Source: Hordeum vulgare subsp. vulgare
Taxonomy: Eukaryota > Streptophyta > Magnoliopsida > Poales > Poaceae
DNA: 64,000 bases
NCBI RefSeq assembly: GCF_904849725.1
Contig: NC_058521.1
Coordinates: 346,006,638-346,070,637 of the forward strand
Direction of reading: 5' to 3'
The translations under genes and the position numbers were made by a program. The notes beneath the pieces were generated by a model. The model had not been told where the DNA came from. It did no database searches and worked only from the letters and a program-made list of their open reading frames with translations. Below, one piece after another: positions 11,458 to 21,790 of this stretch (the stretch's first letter is position 1; each line of letters begins with the position of its first letter).

Positions 11458-13654
11458 CTACGGTATGATCTCATCACCAGCCAAGTCGTCTGTGAGTGGC
11501 TCTCGGATTTCTTTGCCGCACCGTTCTCTCACTGGCTTCCCAACTGAGAAACTCGTTCTCAATGAAAACCCCGTTCCGAGAAACAAACACTTTGTTCTCT
11601 TTTCTGTTGTAGAAGTTGTATCCCAAGGTTTCCCTCGGATATCCCATGAATATGCATTTATTATACTTGGGTGTAAGCTTGTCCGACATGAGTCGCTTGA
11701 CAAATGCTTCACAACCCCAATTATTTAGAAAAGACAAACTGGGACTCTTCCCAGTCCACATCTCATGTGGTGTCTTCTCTATGGTTTTTGATGGTACCCT
11801 GTTAGGTGTGAAAGCTACAGTTTCTAGAGCATATCCCCATAATGACAAGGTTAAATCTGATTTTCTAATAATTGGTCGGACCATGTCCCATAAGGTTCGA
11901 TTTCTCCGTTCTGACACGCCGTTTCTCTATGGAGTACCCGGAGCTGTGAGCTAAGCTACTATTCCTTAGCTTTTCAGATGATCGCAAAAGCTTTATCCAC
12001 TCGCCGAGCTGATTTTCAGCCTTGTTCTAAAACTCTCTGAACTTTTCAAAAGTTCCCTATTAGTGCCTCATCAAATATATATACCCCATGTCTACTCAAG
12101 TCGTTGGTAGAAGTCACGAATACTAATAGACACCTCTAGACATTGTGCTCATTGGAACACACACATCACTATGTATAAGCTCCAACAGCTTGGACGCCCT
12201 CCCGCAACTCTTTGCAAAAGGAGACTTAGTCATCTTGCCTGGCAAGCATGATTCACATGTCTCGAAGGAGCCAAAGGCACACGAAGTTAAGAGTCCTTCA
12301 TCATGGAGCTTCTTCATCCATTTGATAATAATGAGTACAAGTCATCAATGACAGAAGTATGTTGGATTTATCCCATTAGGCTTATACCTCTTGGCATTCA
12401 AGTTATAGACCAGTTCCGTTTCTAGATTCAAAATATATAGCCAATCTACAATGGGTGCATAGCCGTGGAACATTCCAATAAAATAAAATGAACAACCATT
12501 GTCCTTTAAATTGAATTCATAACAATGACCCTTCAAGCATGAGGCTGAAATAATGTTCCGACTAAGTGTAGGAATGTAATAACAATTATTCAATTCCAAA
12601 ATAAATCCAGAAGGAAGCTAGAGTTGCATCATACCGACCTCCAACGCAGAAACTCTTGCTTTGTTGTTGACCTTGATGTCAATCTCCCCTTGTGCCACAC
12701 CTAGTTCTTCCCAGCCCTTGCATCGAGTCACAAATAAGAACAACCGATCTGGTATCAAATACCCAAGAGCTACTAGGTATGTCAGCAAGGTAAATGTCTA
12801 TAACATATGTAACAAGTGTACCTTTGCGTGAAGAAGCATTTTCCGACTTTCTTAGCATGCTCACCAAGCCACTTTCTACAGTTCCTCTTCTAGTCACCAG
12901 TTTCCTTGCAATGAAAGCAAATGATCTTTCAGTCCGGTCCCGTTGTCGTCCCAATGGTGGAGACAAACTACTATGTGACCTTTTTCTTAGACTTTTCCTT
13001 GGACCTACTCTTTTTGAACTTAGCCAAGTTGTGCACCATCGACACTTGATGCTTGCCTTTCTTAATATCCTTCTCCTCCACCTTGAGCATCCCATGCAAT
13101 TCCGTGAGCTTTTATCCATGTCGTGCATCTGATAGCTTGAGATGAACCTCGTAATCTAGCTGGAAGAGAACCCAATATTGCATCAGTAGCGAGCTCATCC
13201 AAGAGCGGGAAGCCCAAATAATCGAATGATTGCATGTATCTCATCATCTTGATCACATGCGGGCTCATTGGATCACCTTCCTTCATCTTACAATCCATCA
13301 AGGATTGCCAGATGTCGAACCTTTCTGTCCTAGCATGCACCTAAAACATGACCTTGAGACACTTGATCATATCGAAATCCACAATATCATATTTTTGCAA
13401 TCGGGCTCCATACAAGCCAGCATGAGGTAGCAGATCTCGTTTGATTCATCAACGAGTTTCTCATAGGTATTCTTGGTTTTGGAAGCAGCATTATTGACAC
13501 GTACCTCTAGAAGTGGATCCTCTACAAGATGTTCCTTTTTATCGTGCTTGAGAACAATCCTCAAATTTCTATACCATATGGTAAAGTTTGTTCCATTCAG
13601 GTTATCCTTGTCAATAATTTATTTTGATGCAAAGTTTTGAGTAGGTGGTACCAT
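11458..13654 (-). pseudogene. Copia-2 gag-pol remnant, truncated before RT
   Basis: Minus-strand Copia polyprotein of a different family from Copia-1. A gag start ATG lies at 13652-13654, followed by LNGTNFTIWYRNLRIVL, the usual gag N-terminal signature, after one early TAA. Further gag is at 13340-13062, with the zinc-knuckle region and SSSWVFDT protease segment at about 12800. The pre-integrase CESCLPGKMTKSPF is at 12317-12123, and an integrase C-terminal region with ETPHEMW-like and NNWGCEAFVKR motifs at 11917-11474. The protease motif reads DTR where DTG is normal. RT and RNase H are absent: the coding signal stops about 100 bases before the LTR fragment ending at 11350. The frame changes at least four times. 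Dead copy. Confidence 0.85.
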
Positions 13655-14226
13655 TGATCTACAACAGAAAATATGCAATCACTAATCAATGTGTTTATGT
13701 AGGGTAATTCAAGGCTTGAACTGAACTACTCCTACTGAACTTGGCATCCCTCCTCAAACTCTCAAGGATTCAGGATCCCTCTAGCGCGAGCAACTAGTGA
13801 GCTTTAGCATCACTGCTAGACAACATGCCTATTCGGTAAGCAACTCCTTGATAATTGTATCTCCGTACGACACCTCTCAGTCGGATAGGTATCTTATACC
13901 CCGACTCCCAACCTTCTTTGCCGAAAGGCCCTAAACTATTCTGATAGCCTTTGCCAAGTTAACGTGATGCAGTGCATGTCTGTGTCAGACACGAACCCTC
14001 CACTTCAAGGACACCTAGTTGCACTTCAATTTTATGAGCCCACTACTAGGCATACTTAACGTGCGAAGGTACAACATCCGGAATGGCAATAGAAAGAAGA
14101 AGCAATAGAAAGAATAAGCAATATCAATCATAGAAACAAGAAGCAATATCAATCACATATAAACAGAAATATGTGAAATAGTACGGATCCTTCATGGACG
14201 TCCTCCTAGGTTGGCTCTGACTCCGA
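13655..14226 (-). other. Copia-2 5' untranslated leader and degenerate primer site
   Basis: This segment lies between the gag ATG and the LTR edge and has no coding potential. At its right end the minus strand reads GGAGTCAGAGCC (about 14213-14226), a degenerate initiator tRNA-Met primer site. The LTR therefore should start, in plus coordinates, with TGAT at 14227, which is exactly where the CACTA-B insertion interrupts it. Confidence 0.6.
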
Positions 14227-14230
14227 TGAT

Positions 14231-14428
14231 CAGAAACTTTGTCGTCTACCATGGCAGACGGCAAAACGGGACACCCCAGACGGCAAAGACCTTTGCCATC
14301 CGTCAGCAGACGGCAAACTAGACGGCAAAAAAAATTCCGGTGAAGGGCCTCTTTTCCGTCTTCATTGGGACAACTGACGGCAAAGGATCTTTGCCGTTAG
14401 GGGGCAAACGGCAAAGAATATGGGATGG
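14231..14428. repeat. Left terminal and subterminal repeats of CACTA-B
   Basis: Many direct and inverted copies of a 12-base motif TTTGCCGTCTGC / GCAGACGGCAAA occur here and resume at 15985-16270 after the solo LTR. In En/Spm, subterminal repeats of this kind bind the TnpA-type protein. The matching array at the other end is 51360-51755. Confidence 0.75.
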
Positions 14429-15979
14429 TGCTACGGCAACGGACAACATCGCCAGAAATGGACACGTTGATAGAGACTGGGCTTGCGTTGGTTTTTCCCT
14501 TGAAGAGGAAAGGGTGATGCAGCACAGGAGCAGTAAGTATTTCCCTCAGTTTGAGAACCAAGGTATCGATCCAGAAGGAGGGTCTTGTCAAGTCCAGAGT
14601 ACCTGCGCAAACACAAACAAGATTGCACCCAACGCTTCAAAGGGGTTGTCAATCCCTTCAAGATTGTTTGCAAAGTGAGATCTGAAGGCGGAAAGTGGAA
14701 CGAAGTAAAAAGTGTAAGGCTGAAAATATGGTTTGGTGTAGACCCGGGGGCCATAGTGTTCACTAGAGGCTTCTCTCAAAATAACAAATATCACGGTGGG
14801 TGAACAAATTACTGTCGAGCAATTGATAGAACCGCGCAAAGTCAGGACGATATCTAAGGCAATGATCATACATATAGGCATCACTTCCGAGACAAGTAGA
14901 CCGATAATTTCTGCATCTACTACTATTACTCCACACATCAACCGCTATCCAGCATGCATCTAGTGTATTGAGTTCATGATGAACAGAGTAACGCCTTAAG
15001 CAAGATGACATGATGTAGAGGGATAATTTGAAACCAATGATGAAAATCCCATCTTTATACCCTTGATGGCAACAAGATGATGCATTCCTCGCTACCCCTT
15101 CTATCACTGGGTGAGGTCACCGCACGGTATGAACCCAAAACCAAGCAATTTTCCCATTACAAGAATCATAGATCTAGTTGGCCAGGCAAAACCCACAACT
15201 CGAAGAGAATTACAAGGATATGAAATCATGCATAAGAGAGATCAGAAGAAACTCAAATAAGATTCATAGATAATTTGATCATAAATCCACAATTCATCGG
15301 ATCTCGACAAACACACCGCAAAAGAAGATTACATCGAATAGATCTCCATGAAGATCATGGAGAACTTTGTATTGAAGATCCAAGAGAGAGAAGAAGCCAT
15401 CTAGTTACTAGCTATGGACCCGTAGGTCTATGGTGAACTACTCACGCATCATCAGAGAGGTCATGGTGTTGATGAAGAAGCCCTCCGTGTCCGAATCCCC
15501 CCTCCGGCAGGGCACCAGAACGTGCCCCAGATGGGATCATGCGGAGACAGAAGCTTACGGCGGTGGAGATGTACTTTCGAGGATCTCCTGATTTTTTTTG
15601 GGATTTTTTTGGAATATATAGGCGCAACCCCTAGGGTAGAGGGCTTCCAGGGGTCCCACAAGCCTGTGGGTCGCGGCCTCCCCCCTGGCCGCGGGGTGAG
15701 GGCTTCTGGGGCCCCTAGGGCCCCCCTTTCTTGGCTCTCACGTCTTCTGATCTTCTTCCGTTTCGGAAAATTTCTTTTTGGGGATTTTATTCCATTTGTA
15801 CTCTGTTTCAAAATCTCCTTTGAAAGGGGTCAAAAACATGGAAAAACAGGAACTGGCACTTGGCACTGAGTTAATAAGTTAGTCCGAAAAAATATATAAA
15901 AGCCAATCAAAACATCCAAAGTCTGACAAGATAATAGCATGAAACCATAAAAAATTATAGATACGTTGGAGACGTATCA
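14429..15979 (-). mobile_element. Gypsy solo LTR inside CACTA-B
   Basis: The minus strand begins TGATACGTCTCCAACGTATC (at 15979) and ends GCCGTAGCA (at 14429), matching throughout the LTRs of the Gypsy element at 52174-58899. Flanks are GATGG (14424-14428) and GATGA (15980-15984), a target duplication with one mismatch. No internal region is present, so this is a solo LTR left by LTR-LTR recombination. A TATATA box lies near 15615. Frames such as 14763-15107 are conserved LTR sequence, not genes. Confidence 0.88.
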
Positions 15980-16290
15980 GATGACACATCTACGGGCACC
16001 TCCATCAAGTGCTAACAGTAGCCTGATAGGATCACAGATAGTTTGCCGTCTGCCATGGACCCCTTTGCCGTCTGCCATGCTGGTGGGCTGACGGTAAAGG
16101 TACCACCAAAGCACCTCTAGTTTAACCCTATGCCGTCTTCCCTTTGCCACTTTGTCGTCTGCCCACAAGCATGGCAAACGGCAAAGGAGGCACCCAGTTT
16201 GATTCAAAAGGCCAGTTTGGGCCCTTTGCCGTCTAATGTAGCTCCTTTGCCGTCAGTGGGCACACGACAAAGGGTCCAAACTGCCACTGT
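15980..16290. repeat. Continuation of CACTA-B left subterminal repeats
   Basis: Repeated CTTTGCCGTCTGCC and complementary GACGGCAAAG units continue the array interrupted by the solo LTR. Confidence 0.7.
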
Positions 16291-16740
16291 TTATTTTATT
16301 TTTAATAATATCCAGCAATTTTCACACAAATCAGGAATATATATATATATATGTTTGACAGTTTCGTCCATAATAGATAATATATATTTAACAGTTCCAT
16401 CCATAATACATAATATTTTTCACACAAACTGCCCCATACTCATAACCATATGAAAATAAGTTTCATCCATAATACATACATATTATGCAAGTTTCATCCA
16501 TACCAAACCATATATGACACTAGTTTCATCCGTACATACAAAGTATATTATGCAATAAACCATATGTAAGCACTCCATCAATAGAATCCAAGCTTCCGTG
16601 AAGTGAATGTAATCTACAAAATGGGAAATAAGTAAGTTAGAAGACGAAGACTAGATGAAGAGGAGAAGAAATAAGTATGTTTCACATCCATTTAGCTCCA
16701 AAAAGACATACTTAGCTAATTCAGCTCCAAGAAGAGGAGA
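16291..16740. repeat. AT-rich spacer with short GTTTCATCCATA repeats (CACTA-B)
   Basis: At least five imperfect copies of a 10-12 base motif, GTTTCATCCATA / GTTCCATCCATA, lie among ATAT-rich sequence. The same motif appears at the equivalent place in CACTA-A (about 21600-21690), so it is an old component of the family. Nothing coding. Confidence 0.55.
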
Positions 16741-18960
16741 AGAGGAGAAATGAAAAGAAGGAAGAAGAAGAAGAAGACAAGACGAGAAGAACAAGAAGGA
16801 GAAGGAGAAGGAGAAGAAAAAGGAGAAGAAGGGGAAATATGACTCCTTCTCCTTCTTCTCCTCCTTCTCCTTCTTCTTCTCCTTCTCCTTCTCTTCTTCT
16901 TCTCTTCTTTTTATTCTTCCTTCTTTTCTTTTCTCGTCTTCTCCTCTTCTTGGAGCTAAATTAGCTAAGTATGTCTTTTTGGAGCTAAATGGGCTAATTA
17001 TGTCATTTTAGAGGAAAACAATCTAAGTTTATAACATTCATGAGCTAACCAATGTTCTTATGCCATTTTGATCTTATTATGTCATTTTGGATATAAGTTA
17101 GTCATTTTAATGAGCTAACCAAGGTTCTTATGATTTTTTTACCTAACTAAGCTAATTATGTCATTTCGGAGGATAATTAGCTAAGTATGTTTTTGTTGGA
17201 AAAAATAAGGTACGTAGAAGAAGAAAGAGAAGAAGCAAGAAGAGAAGAAGGAGAAGAAAAACAAGAAGAAGGAGGAGGAGTAGGAGGAGGAGAAGGAGAA
17301 GGAGAAGAAGGATGAGAAGAAGAAGAAAAGAAGAAGAGAAGAAGAGGGAGAAGAAGAATGAGAAGAAGGAGGAGAGAAGAAGAAGAAGTAGAAGGAGAAG
17401 GAGGGCTCCTTCTCCTTCTCCTCCTCCTTCTCCTTCTCCTTCTTCTTCTCTTCTTCTTCTCTTCTTCTTCTTCCTCCTTTTCATTTTCCTCTTACTTCTC
17501 CTCTTGTCCTCTTCTTCAAGCTAAATTAGTTAATTATGCCTTTTTGGAGATAATTATGTCATTTGGAGGATAATTAGATAAGTATAGGTCATTTTTTATT
17601 GAATAGACCATTTTGGAGCTAATAAGCTAATTATATCATTTTTGAAGGATAATTAGCGAAGTATGTCTTTGTTGGGGAAAATAAGCTACGTAGAAGAAGA
17701 AAGAGAAGAAGCAAGAAGAGAAGAAGAAGGAGAAGAAAAGGAAGAAGAAGGAGGAGGAGGAGCAGGAGAAGGAGAAGGAGAAGGAGAAGGAGAAGGAGGA
17801 GGAAAAGAAGAAGAAAAGAAGAAGGGAAGAAGAAAGAGAAAATATGGAGAAGAAGGAGGAGAGAAGAAGAAGGAAAAGAAGAAGGAGGAGAAGGAGGGCT
17901 CCTTCTCCTCCGTCTCCTTCTCCTTCTTTTTCTCTTCTTCTTCTTCCTTCTTTTCATTTTTCCTCTTTCTTCTCCTCTTGTCCTCTTCTTCGACCTAAGT
18001 TAGCTAATTATGCCCTTATGGAGCTAATTATGTCATTTTGGAGGATAATTAGCTAAGTATAGGTGATTTTTTATTGAATAGACCATTTTGGAGCTAACTA
18101 AGCTAATTATGTCATTTTGGAGGATAATTAGCTAAGTATGTGTTTGTTGGGGAACATAAGCTACGTAGAAGAAGAAAGAGAAGAAGCAAGAAGAGAAGAA
18201 GAAGGAGAAGAAAAAGAAGAAAAAGAAGAAGGAGGAGGAGGAGGAGGAGGAGGAGAAGGACCAGGAGGAGAAGAAGAAGAAAAGAAGACGAGAAGAAGAA
18301 GGAGAAGTAGGAGGGCTCCTGCTCCTTCTCCTTCTTCTTCCCTTGGTCTTCTCTTCTTCTTCTTCTTCCTTCTTTTCTTTTTTCCTTTTTCTTCTCCTCT
18401 TGTCCTCTTATTCCAGCTAAATTAGCTAACTATGCATTTTTTGAGCTAATTATGTCATTTTAGAGGATAATTAGCTAAGTGTAGGTCATTTTTTATTAAA
18501 TAGACCATTTTGGAGCTAACTAAGCTAATTATGTCATTTTGGAGGATAATTAGCTAAGTATGTATTTGTTGGGGAAAATAAGCTATGTAGAAGAAGAAAG
18601 AGAAGAAGCAAGAAGAGAGGAAGAAAAAGAAGAAGGAGGGGGAGGAGGAGGAGGAGGAGAAGGATAAGGAGAAGTAGGAGAAGAAGAAGAAGAAAAGAAG
18701 AAGAAGGAGAAGAAGTAGGCTCTCCTTCTTCTCCTCCTTCTCCTGCTTCTTCTGTTCTTCCCCTCTTCTTCTTCTTCTACCTTCTTTTCATTTTTCTTCT
18801 TTTTATCCTCTTGTCCTCTTCTTCGAGCTAAATTAGCTAAGTATGCCTTTTTGGAGCTAATTATGTCTTTTTCGAGGATAATTAGCTAAGTATAGTTCAT
18901 TTTTTATTAATTAGACCATTTTGGAGCTAACTAAGCTAATTATGTCATTTAGGTGGAATC
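16741..18960. repeat. Purine/pyrimidine hairpin array of CACTA-B
   Basis: Tandem units of about 420-480 bp. Each starts near a TTTGTTGGGGAAAATAAGC segment (about 17189, 17670, 18143, 18563), continues through 100-150 bases of GAA/GGA-rich sequence, turns at a palindromic GGAGGGCTCC core, then runs through the complementary TTC/TCC-rich tract and a spacer containing GAGCTAACTAAGCTAATTATG. Each unit can fold into a long hairpin. Long reading frames here encode only Arg/Glu/Lys or Leu/Ser/Phe runs and are not genes. Confidence 0.8.
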
Positions 18961-19325
18961 CTAGCTAACTATAGTTCATTTTGGAGCTAACTTGGGTAAA
19001 ATAGGTCATTTCGGACATAACTATGCTCATTAAGCCATTTTGGAGCTAGCTAAGCTAATTATAGGCCATTTAATAGCAAAGTTAGGGGGAATACGTCATC
19101 TTGGAGCTACGTAAGCCTTATTATGTCATTTAGGAGAGAACTAAGCTAAGTATAATTCAGTTTTTTATTAAATAGGTCATTTTGGAGCTAACTAAGCTAA
19201 TTATGTCATTTAGGTGGAAGCCAAACTAACTATATGTCATTTTGGAGCTAACTTGGGTTAAATATGTCATTTTGGAGCTAACTATGCTCAGTAAGCCATA
19301 TTGGACCATTATGCGGTTGTTAAGC
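18961..19325. repeat. Degenerate spacer-type repeats of CACTA-B
   Basis: Repeats of the phrase GAGCTAACTAAGCTAATTATG with TCATTT, every 40-70 bases, without purine tracts. They look like the spacer part of the neighbouring array amplified or decayed on its own. No coding signal. Confidence 0.6.
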
Positions 19326-19329
19326 AAAA

Positions 19330-20876
19330 CACTAGAAATAACATACCATTATCGTCATCACGACGGTGAAGCACAGTGGCTCTGGCTTGTTTCACCTCGA
19401 GAAGGCATCCCTTGATAAGGCTCCACTGTAGAAGGGTTGTGTGATACATTTCGGGAGATTTTCTGCACCAAACATCGTTTGCAATATGTCGTTAGCATGA
19501 TGACACTCTTGAGATCACTGCATTGAAATGAAACTCACCGTCCCCACCATGTTAATGACTCGCATCCCCGGAGGGACGTGGTCGGTCTTCTCGCACATAG
19601 ACTGTACATTTGGTTTCGACAAGTCAAACTTTTTAGTTATTAATTTAACGGACATTAAAATGCAAGATTTGAATAATATGAAGAAGAAACTTACCACGAA
19701 GAGCTCGTGCATGGCCTTGTTAGACGCATCATTCCGTTCCCTCTCCATCTCCACCAATGCAGCCGTCCTCTCCTCCATCTCCTTCAGCTCCTTATCCTTC
19801 TCCACCAAAAGCCCCTACATTTCCTATCTCTCTTTCAGAATAGTAGCGTTCATCACAACTCATTTTTACCATTGTAATCATATTGGTTCCCACGCATAAC
19901 ATAATGCGGAAATATAGTTGAGTCCATTAAACTAACCTTGATGGCGAGCTCTACTGGCCGTCGAAGATGTGTTATCTCAGGACAGGAGCTCGTTTGGCGT
20001 GCCTTTATCTTCCAAAGAGTGCTAGGACAATGTATAAGGCCGTCTCTAGTGGCGATCGAGCCATGGCGCCTCCCATTGCGAGCTATCATCACCAGCTCTA
20101 GATCAATAGGCCCCTTGCTCGGGTTAAATTGCTCCCCTTTCCTCGCCTTCCCTTGATCTATGTACTTCATGAGCTTGTGGTGGGAGGAGATGTTGGTGAA
20201 GTTTTGTGGATGCTCGAGGTCAGACTCAGAGAATGCCTTGACATTCTTGTACGAGGTAGTATGGGCCATCGCATACATGTCGTACATCTGTGGCACCTCC
20301 GTCTTATTGTGACGCGCCTAAAAGAGAGAGAGAGAGAGAGGAAAAATGAATTAGTAAAGGGATCAAGATAGCATTAAGAATGAATTGCATGAGGCATGAA
20401 GAAAACCACATACCTAGTTCTCGCCAAATTGGATTAAGTTGACACTCCCTTGATGGTGTGGCACACCAACCATTGTACCACGCCTCTCCTTGGCGTTGTT
20501 GTGGCTGGCCTCCCACGTTTCGGAGCACCACTGATCCACCAAAGCCTCCCAACAATCCATCTTATCCACACACCATCTTGGGGGCACCTAAGTTAATATA
20601 GAGAAATTTGAGCGCAACGCGTAAGTATCAAATCAAGGAAACTAACTACAAGGCCTTAATAATATGTAATTATCTTCATGTAATGCTCCTTCTCCATCTT
20701 AGAATCACGGCACTTCGCCTTGTCCTTCCTAATATGCTACGAGGAATAGTAGTCTCGAACAGCCTGCACCCGAGCCTCGTGCCGAAAGTTTTAAAGTAGG
20801 CGGCGACATTCGGTTTCGAAAACATTTGCCGCGTCCTCCTCGTGTCCCTCCTCACACATGTAGTAGGTCTACAAAT
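19330..20876 (-). pseudogene. CACTA-B TNP1-like gene, 3' exons
   Basis: This is the second gene of CACTA-B, whose 5' exons are at 46169-46370 and 34507-35005. Minus-strand pieces: an exon from about 20876 (after a TTGTAG acceptor) to 20670; an exon with WWEALVDQW-type sequence near 20560; the conserved segment MYDMYAMAHTTSYKNVKAF followed by FTNISSHHKLMKYIDQGKA (20296-20120); then DLELVMIARNGRRHGSIA; and a coiled-coil exon rich in Glu/Lys (MVEKDKELKEMEERTAALVE, 19808-19690). This order matches plant Transposase_24 (Ptta/En/Spm) proteins, thought to bind subterminal repeats. Its relative in CACTA-A (25860-28345) aligns along its whole length. It is separated from its own upstream exons by the CACTA-A insertion. 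Confidence 0.7.
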
Positions 20877-20884
20877 GAGACAAC

Positions 20885-21440
20885 CACTACAGGAATTAGC
20901 TTCTTTGCCATCTGCCATCATAGACGGCAAAGAGTAAATCCCAGACGGCAAAGAGAATAACACGGACGACAAAGAATCTCACGGCCAAGAAAATTTCTGC
21001 GTCAGCCTACGACGGCATCGTAGCTTCTTTGCCGTCTGTCTCCCCAAAGCGGACGACAAAGAGCTTTGCCGTGAGCTTTTCATAGGAGCAGTCGACAAAG
21101 TGGGCGAGACGGCAGCCGACAAACGTTGCCTCCGTTAGGGGCTAACGGAGGCTTTGCCGTCTGCCTCCCCCCTCTTCTTTGCCGTCTGCCTCCCCCCTCT
21201 TCTGTGCCGTCAGCTTCCCCTCTCCTCTTCTTTGCCGTCAGCCTCTACCTCCTCCACCCCTCCTCTGTGCCCTCTTCTTTTCCGTCTGCCCCCTGGAAGC
21301 AGAAGGCAAAGATACTATATGACCAGCTGCTACTGCCCAGGTTGCACAACTAGGCGCCACGTGGCACCTTTGCCGTCAGCCAGCTGACGGGAAAGGCCTT
21401 TGCCATCAGCTGGAAGACGGCAAAGAGCCTATATTGTCAC
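20885..21440. repeat. Left terminal and subterminal repeats of CACTA-A
   Basis: Begins with the CACTA terminal repeat, then a dense array of TTTGCCGTCTGCC, GACGGCAAAGA and relaxed versions in both orientations. Also a CCCCTCTTCTTTGCCGTC phrase repeated about three times (21170-21245). Confidence 0.85.
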
Positions 21441-21790
21441 ATTTTTGTTTATTTTTTCTATTTCACAGCACATATACATATAATTTATAGCACATATATG
21501 ATAAATAGGTCACAACACATATATGATATACATATAAAGCTCATCAATGCCATTTGTTCATCAACGTACATCCCATATATCAAAAGAACCAACACATACA
21601 AAGTTTCATCCATATATACATACATATAGTTGCACATATATTGTTCATCCATATATACATATACATATAGTTCCACATTGTTCATCAACTCAAATAAAAA
21701 TGGAAACTAAAGCACTCCAATGCCAGCTTCCATGCATGTAGTACATCCAATCTGCAAAATGGGAATAAGAAAGTCAGAAGAAGAAGAACA
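21441..21790. repeat. AT-rich spacer of CACTA-A
   Basis: ATATACATAT-rich sequence with several GTTTCATCC / GTTCATCCATATA repeats, equivalent to 16291-16740 of CACTA-B. No gene. Confidence 0.5.

Noticed and set aside
14340..15869. Frames of 60-117 residues, recurring at 53114-53383 and 58119-58852
   Set aside because: They lie in copies of a Gypsy LTR. Repetition across three copies reflects LTR homology, not a gene.
17161..18425. Many open frames of 60-110 residues on both strands rich in Arg/Glu/Lys or Leu/Ser/Phe
   Set aside because: They are translations of GAA/GGA and TTC/TCC tracts in the hairpin array; no start context, no complexity, no family resemblance. The same holds for 21707-25422, 33246-33563 and 50511-50819.
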